Assembly: GCA_000403255.2 (NCBI GenBank)
Contig: KE159593.1
Span: 294,469-358,468, forward strand
Length of the DNA stretch: 64,000 nt
Source: Lachnospiraceae bacterium 3-1
GTDB taxonomy: Bacteria; Bacillota; Clostridia; Lachnospirales; Lachnospiraceae
Reading direction: 5' to 3'
The translations under genes and the position numbers were made by a program. Within the stretch, counting starts at the first letter, position 1. Every line of letters begins with the position of its first letter. Positions 1 through 7,810 of the stretch are shown here, in pieces. A model generated the notes under the pieces. It saw nothing but the letters and a program-made list of their open reading frames with translations, made no database searches and was not told where the DNA came from.

Positions 1-1
1 T

Positions 2-1792
2 AAAGCTGGCATAGACAAAGACAGGCAAAATCAGGACGAGGAAGTTTCGAAGGAAACCTTTACCATCTCCGGCATGGAACCCGGCAAAACCTACAAAGTT
101 TGTCACAAGATTACATACACTCCAAAGAGCTATACTACGCCAATTACCGAGAAATTAATTTGGACTGGTCCGTGGTCAATTGGCCCGCAGTGGATTTACG
201 GAGAGCCACAAGCCAATGGCGACTCTGAGGATTCCGAAGCCTGTATCGAGATTACTCGCCCGGAGAATCCGCCTGAAGGTGGTGATCCGGATCCATACGG
301 CCCGAAGAACAGTGGTAGCAGCAATGCCGATGTGATGTTTGCGGGTGAGCAGACGAATATCGGTTGGAAAGTCGAAGCCAAGTCGGTTCCAACTCGCCGG
401 GTAACGGATTATTCTGCGGTCGGTTTTGTGGTGCGGGATGATGTAGCGAGTGCTGCCGCCATGAACAGTGGCATGGCGCATCAGCCGAGTGACCCATGTG
501 CCTACTTCGGATCCAAAGCCGTGCTGGTTGGTTTTGGCGGCACTACCTGTGCTGAGTTTAGTGGCGATGGCCTTAGTGTGGCAGAAAACACCGATGGTCT
601 GTCCGGGATCAAGGTTGAGAAAATTCCAAGTTCAAGCGGTGCGTTTACAAAGCAGATTAATATCGCCGTACCCGATAACGTTGGCGCCAAGTATTGTAAC
701 TCTTACGGTTATAAATGGGGTTATTGGTATGGGGTCGTGAAGGGTGAGACTGCAGAAAATCTTACCGATGACACAGCAACTTGGACGCACGTCAATGGCA
801 AAGATTATTGGACCAACTATAGCCCAGCTTGCCGTACTATTGCCAAGAAACCCAACTTTGCGATTTGGAATGGTAGCATCTTCTCGGGCGGAGGGATTGT
901 CTCTTCAACTGCTCCGCGCCACAATGATGCGAATAGTGGTCAGCCTACAAAATTGAATGACGACGGCAATAAAACTACTTACGGTTCTTGGGCGGAAAAT
1001 CTTGCAGTTGCCGGCAGCAATATTAGTCGCTTTGCCTCAAGCGGGGCTTATGGCGCCGGTCTTCCTGGTCTAGTCAATCCAAGTGGAGGCGGTAATGATT
1101 GGAAAATGGCTTGGTTGACTATCTCCAACGATGGATTAAAGTCAAGCGGCAGTGCACTCGGAAACTCGGGGATTAACTATAACTCTTCTTACGATACGCG
1201 ACTCTCGGCATATCTCAAAGGTAGCGCTACGAACGATGCGTCGAATCAATCAGCGACGACCTATTCCGGTGCTAGCGGTGTAGCTAGTACGCAAATCCTC
1301 TACTTCAACCCAGGCGGGACTAACGGCACTCTAACAATCAATGGCAATGTAACCCTAGATAGCGCCAAGAAAGAGAATATCTATGAGTTGCCGCAGGTGG
1401 TAATCTACGTTGATGGTAATATCGCAATCGACCCAAGCGTAACTCGACTTGATGCCTGGCTAATTGCTACCGGTGATATTGATACTTGTAGGGGTTGGCA
1501 AGACAATACTACCGAGACACGGAGCTTGAACCGTAATGCCAATGCCACTTGTGATAATCAGCTACAGATCAATGGTCCAGTGATTGCAAACTCAGTCAAA
1601 CTGCATCGCACATTTGGGGCGGATAATCTCGTTAGCTTTACTGGTTCGCACGGTGACCGGTCCAACAAGAACGTTTCTAGTGAAGTATTTAACCTCAGCG
1701 CACTGACTTATCTTTGGTCCTTTGCACAAGCTGGAAGATACCAGTCGAGTTATACGGATGTTTACTCCAGGGAGCTGGCTCCGAGATATTAA
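2..1792 (+). CDS. Large surface/secreted protein of Saccharibacteria (TM7) type, 5' end outside window
   Basis: The frame is open from base 2, so the gene starts before the window; at least 596 residues are seen. The protein is rich in Gly, Ser, Asn, Thr and Trp with paired cysteines, as in an extracellular beta-rich protein. A region near residues 440-500 reads like a right-handed repeat fold (GTLTINGNVTLDS, VVIYVDGNIAI). The C-terminus ends FNLSALTYLWSFAQ ... SRELAPRY, which I associate from memory with surface proteins of Saccharibacteria. No membrane anchor is visible in the part present. Codon use differs from the Firmicute genes at 36-64 kb. It runs convergently into the RelE-type toxin gene. 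Function unknown. Phylum assignment is from remembered family patterns and needs a search. Confidence 0.7.
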   Translation, partial: KAGIDKDRQNQDEEVSKETFTISGMEPGKTYKVCHKITYTPKSYTTPITEKLIWTGPWSIGPQWIYGEPQANGDSEDSEACIEITRPENPPEGGDPDPYGPKNSGSSNADVMFAGEQTNIGWKVEAKSVPTRRVTDYSAVGFVVRDDVASAAAMNSGMAHQPSDPCAYFGSKAVLVGFGGTTCAEFSGDGLSVAENTDGLSGIKVEKIPSSSGAFTKQINIAVPDNVGAKYCNSYGYKWGYWYGVVKGETAENLTDDTATWTHVNGKDYWTNYSPACRTIAKKPNFAIWNGSIFSGGGIVSSTAPRHNDANSGQPTKLNDDGNKTTYGSWAENLAVAGSNISRFASSGAYGAGLPGLVNPSGGGNDWKMAWLTISNDGLKSSGSALGNSGINYNSSYDTRLSAYLKGSATNDASNQSATTYSGASGVASTQILYFNPGGTNGTLTINGNVTLDSAKKENIYELPQVVIYVDGNIAIDPSVTRLDAWLIATGDIDTCRGWQDNTTETRSLNRNANATCDNQLQINGPVIANSVKLHRTFGADNLVSFTGSHGDRSNKNVSSEVFNLSALTYLWSFAQAGRYQSSYTDVYSRELAPRY

Positions 1793-1819
1793 CCATCCTA
1801 TTATTTTCAAGATTTGAAC

Positions 1820-2131
1820 CTAAAAAATGTTCTCATAATCCTGCAGGTCATGGAAGATCCCGAGGACGTGCGCTTCGCTGTCTGCGATTTTATACAGCAT
1901 AAAATATTTATGCCGCCTGAAATGGATTGTCCGGTATCCTATAGCCCGCAGACGGGGATGGTCACACAACTTCAAACTGCCGGCCACAGTGGAAAGCCTT
2001 GCCGTGGTTTCCTCCATATCATCCGCGACCCTGGACGCTGCCTGGTCACTCTGGAGTTCATAAATCAGATAATGGAGGATTTTTCTAACATGTTCTTGTG
2101 CTTCCGCTGAAAAAATAACTTCATATACCAT
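1820..2131 (-). CDS. RelE/ParE-family toxin of a type II toxin-antitoxin pair
   Basis: This is a 103-residue protein with the RelE/ParE pattern: N-terminal MVYEVIFSAEAQEHVRKIL, central LRAIGYRTIHFRRHKYFMLYKI, and a C-terminal strand VLGIFHDLQDYENIF. Such proteins either cleave mRNA on the ribosome (RelE) or poison gyrase (ParE); the sequence alone does not tell which. It overlaps the upstream antitoxin gene by 11 bases, the usual translationally coupled arrangement. The pair sits between the Saccharibacteria-like gene and a tyrosine recombinase, consistent with a stabilisation module of a mobile element. Confidence 0.85.
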   Translation of the reverse strand: MVYEVIFSAEAQEHVRKILHYLIYELQSDQAASRVADDMEETTARLSTVAGSLKLCDHPRLRAIGYRTIHFRRHKYFMLYKIADSEAHVLGIFHDLQDYENIF

Positions 2132-2360
2132 ATTCCTGCCTCAGTTCTAAAAGAAAATCCTTGGCGTTTTTGCATTCGCCGTTGGCAATCTGCCGTTCGG
2201 AAGTCTCTGCAATCTTGATGATATCCTCTTCGCCCAGCACTGGGAACGGGTACTCTGCCCCGCGCTGCTTGAACAGGCTTTTGGCGTAATCCTGGATTTT
2301 AATTAGATCCGTCTCCGGCAGCACTTCCAGCATGGAAATCGTGTTTTCTAATGTACTCAT
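2121..2360 (-). CDS. Antitoxin partner of the RelE/ParE toxin
   Basis: This 79-residue protein precedes and overlaps the toxin gene. It begins with a helical segment (LENTISMLEVLPETDLIKIQ) like those in Phd/RelB-type antitoxins of Firmicutes and ends with an acidic helix (KDFLLELRQEYGI) that would wrap the toxin. A GGAGGAG ribosome binding site precedes the ATG. The expected role is neutralising the toxin and autorepressing the operon. The family is assigned mainly from context and size; no unambiguous DNA-binding motif is visible. Confidence 0.75.
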   Translation of the reverse strand: MSTLENTISMLEVLPETDLIKIQDYAKSLFKQRGAEYPFPVLGEEDIIKIAETSERQIANGECKNAKDFLLELRQEYGI

Positions 2361-2470
2361 CCCGGCTCTCCTCCTTCTTTCTAAAATGAAATTGGCATAA
2401 TCCTATTTAAAATTATTATAACATCTTACGGCATGAATATAAACACTTTTAAGAAATATCTATTGGGGGT

Positions 2471-3043
2471 TCAGAACAATGTCATCTTAAGTATCGCCTC
2501 ATCCCGCTCATCCTGCCTGATGCCGAGGTAAAGCTTGGTAGTCTCGTAACTGCTGTGGTTATAGATATCTACAACCACAGCCAGTGACACGTCCCCATCT
2601 ATGATTGCGTGGTAGCCCCAGGTCTTCCGCAAAGAATGGCAGGCAATCTTGCCCATAATCCCCAGCTCCACTACTGCGGCATGGATAATCCGCCACGCCT
2701 GCACCCGGCTGATTGCTTTTGGCTCTTTACGGTTATTGGCGAAGATATAATCGCCTCGGCGGTGGAGGTAACACTGCTTGAGTGCGCCCAGTAGCTGTGG
2801 GTTTAGAGCAATGGTACGCTTTTTCTTAGTCTTCTTTTCTGTCACGGTAATATGGGTACGGAATGCCTGTCTTTCTTCGTCATACACATCCGACCATTTA
2901 AGCCGGAGCAGGTCGCTAATCCGAAGAACGGTATATGTCCCCATCAGCACGAGCGTATAATTACGCAACTGCCCTTTCTTCAAAAAATAATTCGCAAGTT
3001 CCTTTAATTGTTTCTTGTCCCTGATTGGTTCTGTTGCTGCCAT
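2471..3043 (-). CDS. Short tyrosine recombinase (phage integrase family)
   Basis: This 190-residue protein is essentially a bare catalytic domain. The conserved residues are visible: R41 in VLRISDLLRL, H136 and R139 in ACHSLRKTWGYHA, H163 in YNHSSYE and the nucleophile Y172 in TTKLYLGI. The N-terminal core-binding domain of full-length integrases (usually 350-400 residues in total) is missing, so it resembles the small integron- or plasmid-type recombinases of Firmicutes. It could act in rearrangement or resolution of this island. Whether it uses the tRNA-Pro site at 35,951 cannot be judged here. A G-rich ribosome binding site precedes the ATG. Confidence 0.88.
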   Translation of the reverse strand: MAATEPIRDKKQLKELANYFLKKGQLRNYTLVLMGTYTVLRISDLLRLKWSDVYDEERQAFRTHITVTEKKTKKKRTIALNPQLLGALKQCYLHRRGDYIFANNRKEPKAISRVQAWRIIHAAVVELGIMGKIACHSLRKTWGYHAIIDGDVSLAVVVDIYNHSSYETTKLYLGIRQDERDEAILKMTLF

Positions 3044-3450
3044 AATAAATAAAGCCCCCTTTTCTTTGATAGAAATAAGTATAACCTATCAAGGACAAGA
3101 GGACACTCGTAACATTTTGTTTATACTGTAACCTATTTTAACATCAAGATTGACAAGATTCAAGGAAAAAATTATTTTTGTCCAAATACCGTCCCCAAAT
3201 TTTTACAACAAGCATGGTTTATCTGCCAATATTTAGTAATTCCTGCGCCGTTTTCTTTTTGATAAGGCATGAATTTAGCGATAAAACGGCGTTTTATGGA
3301 ATTTAGCCGTTAAATGATCTGCCAGAATGTAACATAATAAACATTCTGTTACATCCGATCCCTGAGGGCGGATTTTTGGACAGTTAATACAATGTCTTAT
3401 CAATATTGAGCAAAAAAGCTAGTAAATTTATAGAAAAGGTGGTGTTGTGC
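3044..3450. other. 407-bp intergenic region with nested inverted repeats and a terminator-like hairpin
   Basis: No gene is visible. Two overlapping inverted repeats are present: AGAATGT/ACATTCT (3324-3330 and 3341-3347) and TGTAACA/TGTTACA (3328-3334 and 3347-3353). They are followed by a hairpin ATCCG...CGGAT with a T run (3353-3377). The last part, from TGTTACATCCGA through the T run, recurs at 7401-7431 upstream of another gene of this cluster, so it is probably a shared leader or terminator element. Confidence 0.6.
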
Positions 3451-3882
3451 ATGGTATATGACCATGGAACGTATTATGGAGGATTCGTGGATCATGTATT
3501 GGGAAGGGATTATGCCATAAAGTCTGATACCCTTTCTCTTCGAACTGAGAATTCCTCAAGAAGATTTCAAAGGTGGATTAAGCATTCGTTGGTTTATCAA
3601 ATTATTACTTGGGTACCATTTCATATCGTTGATTTTTTCCTGAATGAGTTGGAATATAAGCATGGTTGCGATTGTCCGTGGTGCGGTAGGTTATACTTTC
3701 GGTTCTCAAAGAATGAACTCAGAAAACTGAAAGACTGTTGTTCGGATACAAAAAAGAAACTTGGTGCGAAACCGGGTAGTATGGCAGTTCCTGGTGGTTA
3801 TAGCTATGGCGGAGCTGTGTATGATAGCTTCCATGATTGTTATCGCGACGGTTGCGGTCGGACGTATACGCGAAATGATTGA
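3451..3882 (+). CDS. Hypothetical protein with zinc-finger-like CxxC motif
   Basis: This is a 143-residue protein of no family I recognise. The start at 3451 is chosen because AAAGGTGG lies 9 bases upstream; an upstream TTG at 3406 is in frame but lacks a good ribosome binding site. It has a CDCPWCGRLYF motif near the middle and further cysteines near the C-terminus (DCYRDGCGRTY), so metal binding is plausible. There is no signal peptide. It is the first gene of a same-strand run of surface-protein genes, with the next gene about 60 bases downstream. Confidence 0.6.
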   Translation: MVYDHGTYYGGFVDHVLGRDYAIKSDTLSLRTENSSRRFQRWIKHSLVYQIITWVPFHIVDFFLNELEYKHGCDCPWCGRLYFRFSKNELRKLKDCCSDTKKKLGAKPGSMAVPGGYSYGGAVYDSFHDCYRDGCGRTYTRND

Positions 3883-3942
3883 TGGGAGGGGCGGATGTTA
3901 AAAAAATACAGCAAAAATAAAAATTGTCAGGAGGAAGTATTC

Positions 3943-4845
3943 ATGAAGCAAAAGTTATTAGCAACCTTTCTTATAGCTGCTTTAGTGTTAGGGGGTACAG
4001 CTTGTGGGACGGGAAATCCGGGGCAGACAAACAGCGGTAACAGTAAAAATGACAGCCAGTCCACCGTTGAGACCTCAGAGTCCATGAACCAGAAAACAGA
4101 AAAAACGGAATCCGGGGCAGATACAGAAAGTGATCTAGACCGCCAGACTTATACTGTAGCTGACATCAATGATGGTAAGCTAGGCGATAAAATTACCTTT
4201 AACTCGATCACCGATGTTGCTGAGACTGGCAACGAGGTCGATTTTACTTCGGCACAGGAAGCTGGCGCCGATGGTCTCGCAGTTAACCCACATGGTAACT
4301 GGGAAGGTGGTAATGTTGAGGTTGAAGATGGCAAGGAATACGTTGTTCGTCTTTACGTCCACAACAACAGCCCGAAGGGTATCGCTGGTACCTCTACTGG
4401 CACCAAGGTCGCAATTAGCGGTATTGGCGCTAGCAAGACCAACGCAAAGGGCAAACAAGAAGTTGAAGTAAACGGCTTTATTGAGTCGGATAACGCAACT
4501 CCAAAAGAATACTGGGATTACGTTCGCTTTTATAGCAACACTTCATTCCACCTAGACTACGTTTATGGTTCAGCAATGATCTATAACCGTGGTGCAACTG
4601 GTACGACTGATCCAATCTCGGCCGCTGAAATTGAGAGCAAATCCGGCGATGAGCTGAAAGCTCTTCTTAACAGCCACACTGTTACTGGTAAGCCACTTGG
4701 CGACGACATTGTCCTCAAGACCAAGGTTGACGGTACTTTGGATGGTCAATTGATTGGGTTTGATGCCCTTGATGGTAATGTGCCGGGGTGCTATGAGTAC
4801 TCTAGCTACATTACGATTCGTGTGAAGGCGGTCTATGATAAATAA
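3943..4845 (+). CDS. Lipoprotein: Firmicute lipobox signal fused to a Saccharibacteria-like extracellular domain
   Basis: This 300-residue protein starts at 3943, 8 bases after AGGAGG. Residues 1-21 are a lipoprotein signal ending LGGTAC, with C21 as the predicted lipidated residue. Residues 22-66 are a Ser/Thr/Asn/Glu linker. From about residue 67 a domain begins with RQTYTVAD ... ITFNSITD and contains VEDGKEYVVRLYVHNNSP, GFIESDNATPKEYWDYVRF, YVYGSAMIYN and the end motif GFDALDGNVPGCYEYSS. The same motifs occur in the products at 4889 and 11767. From memory this domain is common in Saccharibacteria. Codon use changes around 4140, at the linker/domain boundary (for example more GGT, ACT and GAC). 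It is probably displayed on the outer face of the membrane; the ligand is unknown. Confidence 0.75.
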   Translation: MKQKLLATFLIAALVLGGTACGTGNPGQTNSGNSKNDSQSTVETSESMNQKTEKTESGADTESDLDRQTYTVADINDGKLGDKITFNSITDVAETGNEVDFTSAQEAGADGLAVNPHGNWEGGNVEVEDGKEYVVRLYVHNNSPKGIAGTSTGTKVAISGIGASKTNAKGKQEVEVNGFIESDNATPKEYWDYVRFYSNTSFHLDYVYGSAMIYNRGATGTTDPISAAEIESKSGDELKALLNSHTVTGKPLGDDIVLKTKVDGTLDGQLIGFDALDGNVPGCYEYSSYITIRVKAVYDK

Positions 4846-4888
4846 TCGCATACATCAAAGAAGCTGGAACTAAAAAGGGAGGGCAAAA

Positions 4889-5677
4889 GTGAATAGAAAA
4901 CAGAAAAATTGGGTAGTGGTTGGAATGATAGCATTAGCGGTCATACTGCTTGCCGTTAGCAATAAAGCTCTCGCTTGGGGTCCGACGGACCGTCCAACTT
5001 ATACGATGGCGGCGCCAGCCGATCACGCTACTTTTAACTCAACCACGGACAGTTCTTCAATTGGCGATGAGCGCGATTTCGTGAAGATTGTTGAGAAAGG
5101 TGTCGGCGGCACTTATTCGAGCAAAATTAAACTTGAGCCGGGTAAGGAATATGATGTTTATATCTATTTCCATAATGACGCTTCGGCGACTTATAACGAC
5201 AAAGACCATAATTATGCTGGGGTCGCGACGGATACTCGCCTAGTTTCTTCCTTCCCACTGGAACTCGCAGCTGGCGAGGAAGGCGCAGTGAGCGGGGTGA
5301 TTTCCTGGGCATCACTGGCTGATCGCGATAATGTACAAAAAGTTTGGGATGAAGCTTGGGTGACAGCGAGCGAAAACATGACCTTGCATTATGTGACGGG
5401 CTCGGCCAAGATTTATAACGGCGGCAAAGCTAATGGTAATGTCCTGTCGGCGAATCTTTTCTCGGAGCAGGGTACGTATCTTGGGTACGATGATTTGGAT
5501 GGTATTGTGCCGGGATGCGATGAATATTCTGGTCATGTGAATTATACAATTCAGACTGAAAGGATGAATAAATCAATCACAAAACCTTCTCTTATGATGG
5601 TGATTGCAGCTATAGTGGTATCGCTCTTGATAGTTGCAGCGGTCATTATTTTTCGTAGAAAACGTAAAGGACTATAA
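4889..5677 (+). CDS. Membrane-anchored protein with the same Saccharibacteria-like extracellular domain
   Basis: This 262-residue protein starts with GTG at 4889, 5 bases after GGGAGGG. An N-terminal hydrophobic segment (VVVGMIALAVILLAVS, ending in an ALA-type cleavage site) is followed at once by WGPTDRPTYTMAAPADHATFNS, then GDERDFVKI, LEPGKEYDVYIYFHND, YVTGSAKIYNGG and GYDDLDGIVPGCDEYSG. The C-terminus has a membrane helix (MMVIAAIVVSLLIVAAVIIF) and the basic tail RRKRKGL. The expected topology is an extracellular domain tethered by a C-terminal helix. It lies 43 bases after the lipoprotein gene, so the two are probably co-transcribed. The middle and the ends look like different sources spliced together, as in the lipoprotein. 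Confidence 0.75.
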   Translation: MNRKQKNWVVVGMIALAVILLAVSNKALAWGPTDRPTYTMAAPADHATFNSTTDSSSIGDERDFVKIVEKGVGGTYSSKIKLEPGKEYDVYIYFHNDASATYNDKDHNYAGVATDTRLVSSFPLELAAGEEGAVSGVISWASLADRDNVQKVWDEAWVTASENMTLHYVTGSAKIYNGGKANGNVLSANLFSEQGTYLGYDDLDGIVPGCDEYSGHVNYTIQTERMNKSITKPSLMMVIAAIVVSLLIVAAVIIFRRKRKGL

Positions 5678-5882
5678 AAATGTTGTGAGTCGCTTAGGGT
5701 GATACTGCTTACGAAAACGCAGGCAGGAACGGATTATGTTTTAAGAATAGGAAAACCATACTCAACGGATATTGGTGGCAGTATACCAAAGAGCTTATAA
5801 TTGCGCCTTTTACTAAGTGATAGTACAATCGGAACATTGGTCTGCCAAGACCAAGTATTTTAACAGTCAGGAGGGAACTATC
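5678..5882. other. Intergenic region with a small hairpin before the next ribosome binding site
   Basis: No gene is seen. A perfect 7-bp hairpin (TTGGTCT-GCCA-AGACCAA, 5837-5854) lies about 20 bases before the AGGAGGG ribosome binding site of the secreted-protein gene at 5883. It may modulate translation or end an upstream transcript. Confidence 0.4.
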
Positions 5883-7040
5883 ATGAGAACAAGGAAAGTA
5901 ACTTTGGCATTGCTGACAGTGATAAGTTTTATGATTCTGTTTATGGCTTGTCCGCCGGAGGCAGAAGCCGCAAGTAAGCTAAAAACAATTACTGTCACAA
6001 AAATCGACCAAAAAACTGCCAAAAAAGTCCACAAGCAACTTTTGAAAGGAAAAGCGTTTAACCTACGGTTTAAGGGAGGTGAAAAAAACTTTTATAAGCA
6101 ATTCCAAAAGCTGAGCAAGAAGGTTGCGAACTGTACGGATGAAGGGTTTAATATTTTTCCCATTTGTATGCAGGATGCAGGTTATTATGGTACCGCCGGC
6201 TTTGACCAGCAAGGTAACCAGCCGAGAAGATCAGGCGGGTATACGAGTTTCCTTGTAAAGAGCGGCTACTGTCAGGAGTATATTTATGGCATAAAATTTG
6301 CCAAGCGTGAGTACGAGGCTTTGAAGATGTATGTCGATAAGATTCTCGCAAAATCGAGATCAACGCTAAAAACGCTTGAGGATGACACATCGACGTGGCT
6401 CTTAAGCGAATCGGCAAAAAGGACATATATCAAGAAACTGAATCATGTCATTTCTGAATATGAAGAATTGCAACAGTACTTAAAAAGAACAAAACTTCGC
6501 GACCTGCCCGGGACTATGAAGGCTAGGATTCTATTAGAGATAGGTGGGAGCGTTGATGCTAATGACTGGGTAAAAACCTCAATGAAGCATAAGGATATGG
6601 GTTTTAAACGTAAAAATAGTTTTAAAGACCTATATAACAGAAAAGCTTACGGCCGAGAGCTTTATATAGCGCATACTCTTTGTAAGATATGTGCAGTATA
6701 TAACATTGGCGATTTTAGTTGTGTAAAAGAGTCGTCACAACCGAATGGCGTTATGGTGTGGGTTAAAATGAAAACTCGCAGCGGAAAGACACGGTACGGA
6801 GTTTACAGGTACGGTACGCTTAGGTCTACTCGCAGACAAATTAGCTATGAAACAAAAGAAGCTCTTGTACGGTATCGCAAACGTCGTAAAAGCGATAGGG
6901 TGATAGGGCAAATTGCCAAAGCTAAGACAATAAGACAGCAAATTGCCGTAGATGGTATCAATGTTAGCTTCGGCACTACATCTGGCGATGCGGTTAACTT
7001 GACGATTTATGAATTTAATCTCGATAGGTCGGAATGGTAA
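5883..7040 (+). CDS. Secreted protein of unknown family, paralogue of the product at 7811
   Basis: This 385-residue protein starts at 5883 after AGGAGGG. It has a basic N-terminus, a hydrophobic core and a cleavage-like PEAEAAS, so export is expected. The mature part begins TITVTKIDQKTAKKVHKQL and contains FKGGEKNFYKQFQKLSKKV, CTDEGFNIFPICM, RSGGYTSFLV, GYCQEYIYGIKFAKREY, a CKIC pair near residue 272, and ends LDRSEW. All these blocks recur in the paralogue at 7811. The conserved cysteines suggest disulphides or metal binding. I do not recognise the family; no catalytic signature is obvious. It belongs to the same-strand surface-protein cluster. Confidence 0.7.
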   Translation: MRTRKVTLALLTVISFMILFMACPPEAEAASKLKTITVTKIDQKTAKKVHKQLLKGKAFNLRFKGGEKNFYKQFQKLSKKVANCTDEGFNIFPICMQDAGYYGTAGFDQQGNQPRRSGGYTSFLVKSGYCQEYIYGIKFAKREYEALKMYVDKILAKSRSTLKTLEDDTSTWLLSESAKRTYIKKLNHVISEYEELQQYLKRTKLRDLPGTMKARILLEIGGSVDANDWVKTSMKHKDMGFKRKNSFKDLYNRKAYGRELYIAHTLCKICAVYNIGDFSCVKESSQPNGVMVWVKMKTRSGKTRYGVYRYGTLRSTRRQISYETKEALVRYRKRRKSDRVIGQIAKAKTIRQQIAVDGINVSFGTTSGDAVNLTIYEFNLDRSEW

Positions 7041-7072
7041 GTCCTGTTTCTCTGAGGCAGTTTGCCTCCAAT

Positions 7073-7104
7073 AACCAGTCCATGAAAAAAGTGGGCTGGT
7101 TTTG
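7073..7104 (+). terminator. Rho-independent terminator after the first secreted-protein gene
   Basis: Stem AACCAGTCC/GGGCTGGTT (7073-7081 and 7093-7101, one G-T pair) is followed by TTTT, 33 bases after the stop codon. A second GC-rich hairpin without a T run (CCCCCGGA-TTG-TCCGGGGG, 7118-7136) follows immediately. Confidence 0.65.
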
Positions 7105-7400
7105 CTGTCACCTAAAGCCCCCGGATTGTCCGGGGGTTCGGTTAAATTCTGCATTTAAGCATCTGACATACTCTCCTATAATGAGATTAGCTTGAACCCA
7201 AATAAACCCTGCTTTTGCAGGTAATGTAACATTATCTCAATAAGGTTACAATTTGATAACATAACAAGGCGGTAAAAAACCGAGTCTCCGGAATTGTTAA
7301 CGGAAGAAAACAAAAAATCGCCCGCAGGAACAGAAAAACGACAAAAAAAAAGGGGTAAACAAAACAAGAAACCGATAAAAAAGTAACAGAATTGAGAATG

Positions 7401-7431
7401 TGTTACATCCGACCTGCGAAGGCGGATTTTT
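7401..7431 (+). terminator. Leader/terminator element repeated from 3347-3377
   Basis: TGTTACATCCGA is followed by a hairpin (ATCCG...CGGAT) and a T run. The same arrangement, with the identical 12-base start and the identical CGGATTTTT end but a different loop, occurs at 3347-3377 upstream of the 3451 gene. Confidence 0.5.
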
Positions 7432-7653
7432 ACATATTATATAAGCAGGGAAACTATTTGATAAGGAAACCTATAACCATGTAACGCTTCTGGACAAAAT
7501 TTAGTAACTGCGCGCAAGCGCGCATACGTTACATTGTATTGGTACAGTGTTTGGGAGACTGGAAAAAAGCTATCCCCTATGTTTTTGGTATTTAAGTTTT
7601 CTTGGCTGCTGTTGTTTGATTTTTGGTTTCTGATTTTTTCGGGTGATAATTGT

Positions 7654-7732
7654 ATTTTGCTTGCGGAAATCTCGTCAAGGCTGAATATGACGGGCTGTCC
7701 GCCCGACCTTGACTAAATTTCCGGCGCAAAAT
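7654..7732. promoter_or_regulatory. 79-nt long hairpin of four nested stems upstream of the second secreted-protein gene
   Basis: Four perfect stems nest in order: ATTTTGC/GCAAAAT (7654-7660 with 7726-7732), CGGAAAT/ATTTCCG (7664-7670 with 7717-7723), GTCAAGG/CCTTGAC (7674-7680 with 7707-7713) and CGGGC/GCCCG (7691-7695 with 7701-7705). Short internal loops of 2-3 bases separate the first three. It ends 79 bases before the ATG at 7811. It may be a structured 5' leader or a miniature element end; no known riboswitch consensus is recognised. Confidence 0.6.
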
Positions 7733-7810
7733 ACCTTACGTGTGTTGGGCGTATAAAATTGATATGCATTGAATGTGACTACTAACGAGGCGAGACGAGG
7801 AGGGATTACC

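Larger units (their letters stand above)
7105..7810. other. About 700-bp intergenic region with several structured elements
   Basis: No gene is supported. From left to right it holds a GC-rich hairpin (7118-7136), the shared TGTTACATCCGA leader element ending in CGGATTTTT (7401-7431), a palindrome TGCGCGCAAGCGCGCA inside GTAAC/GTTAC arms (about 7503-7531), and the four-stem hairpin at 7654-7732. This is an unusual density of structure for an upstream region and suggests that the 7811 gene is regulated through its leader, or that these are ends of decayed elements. Confidence 0.5.
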
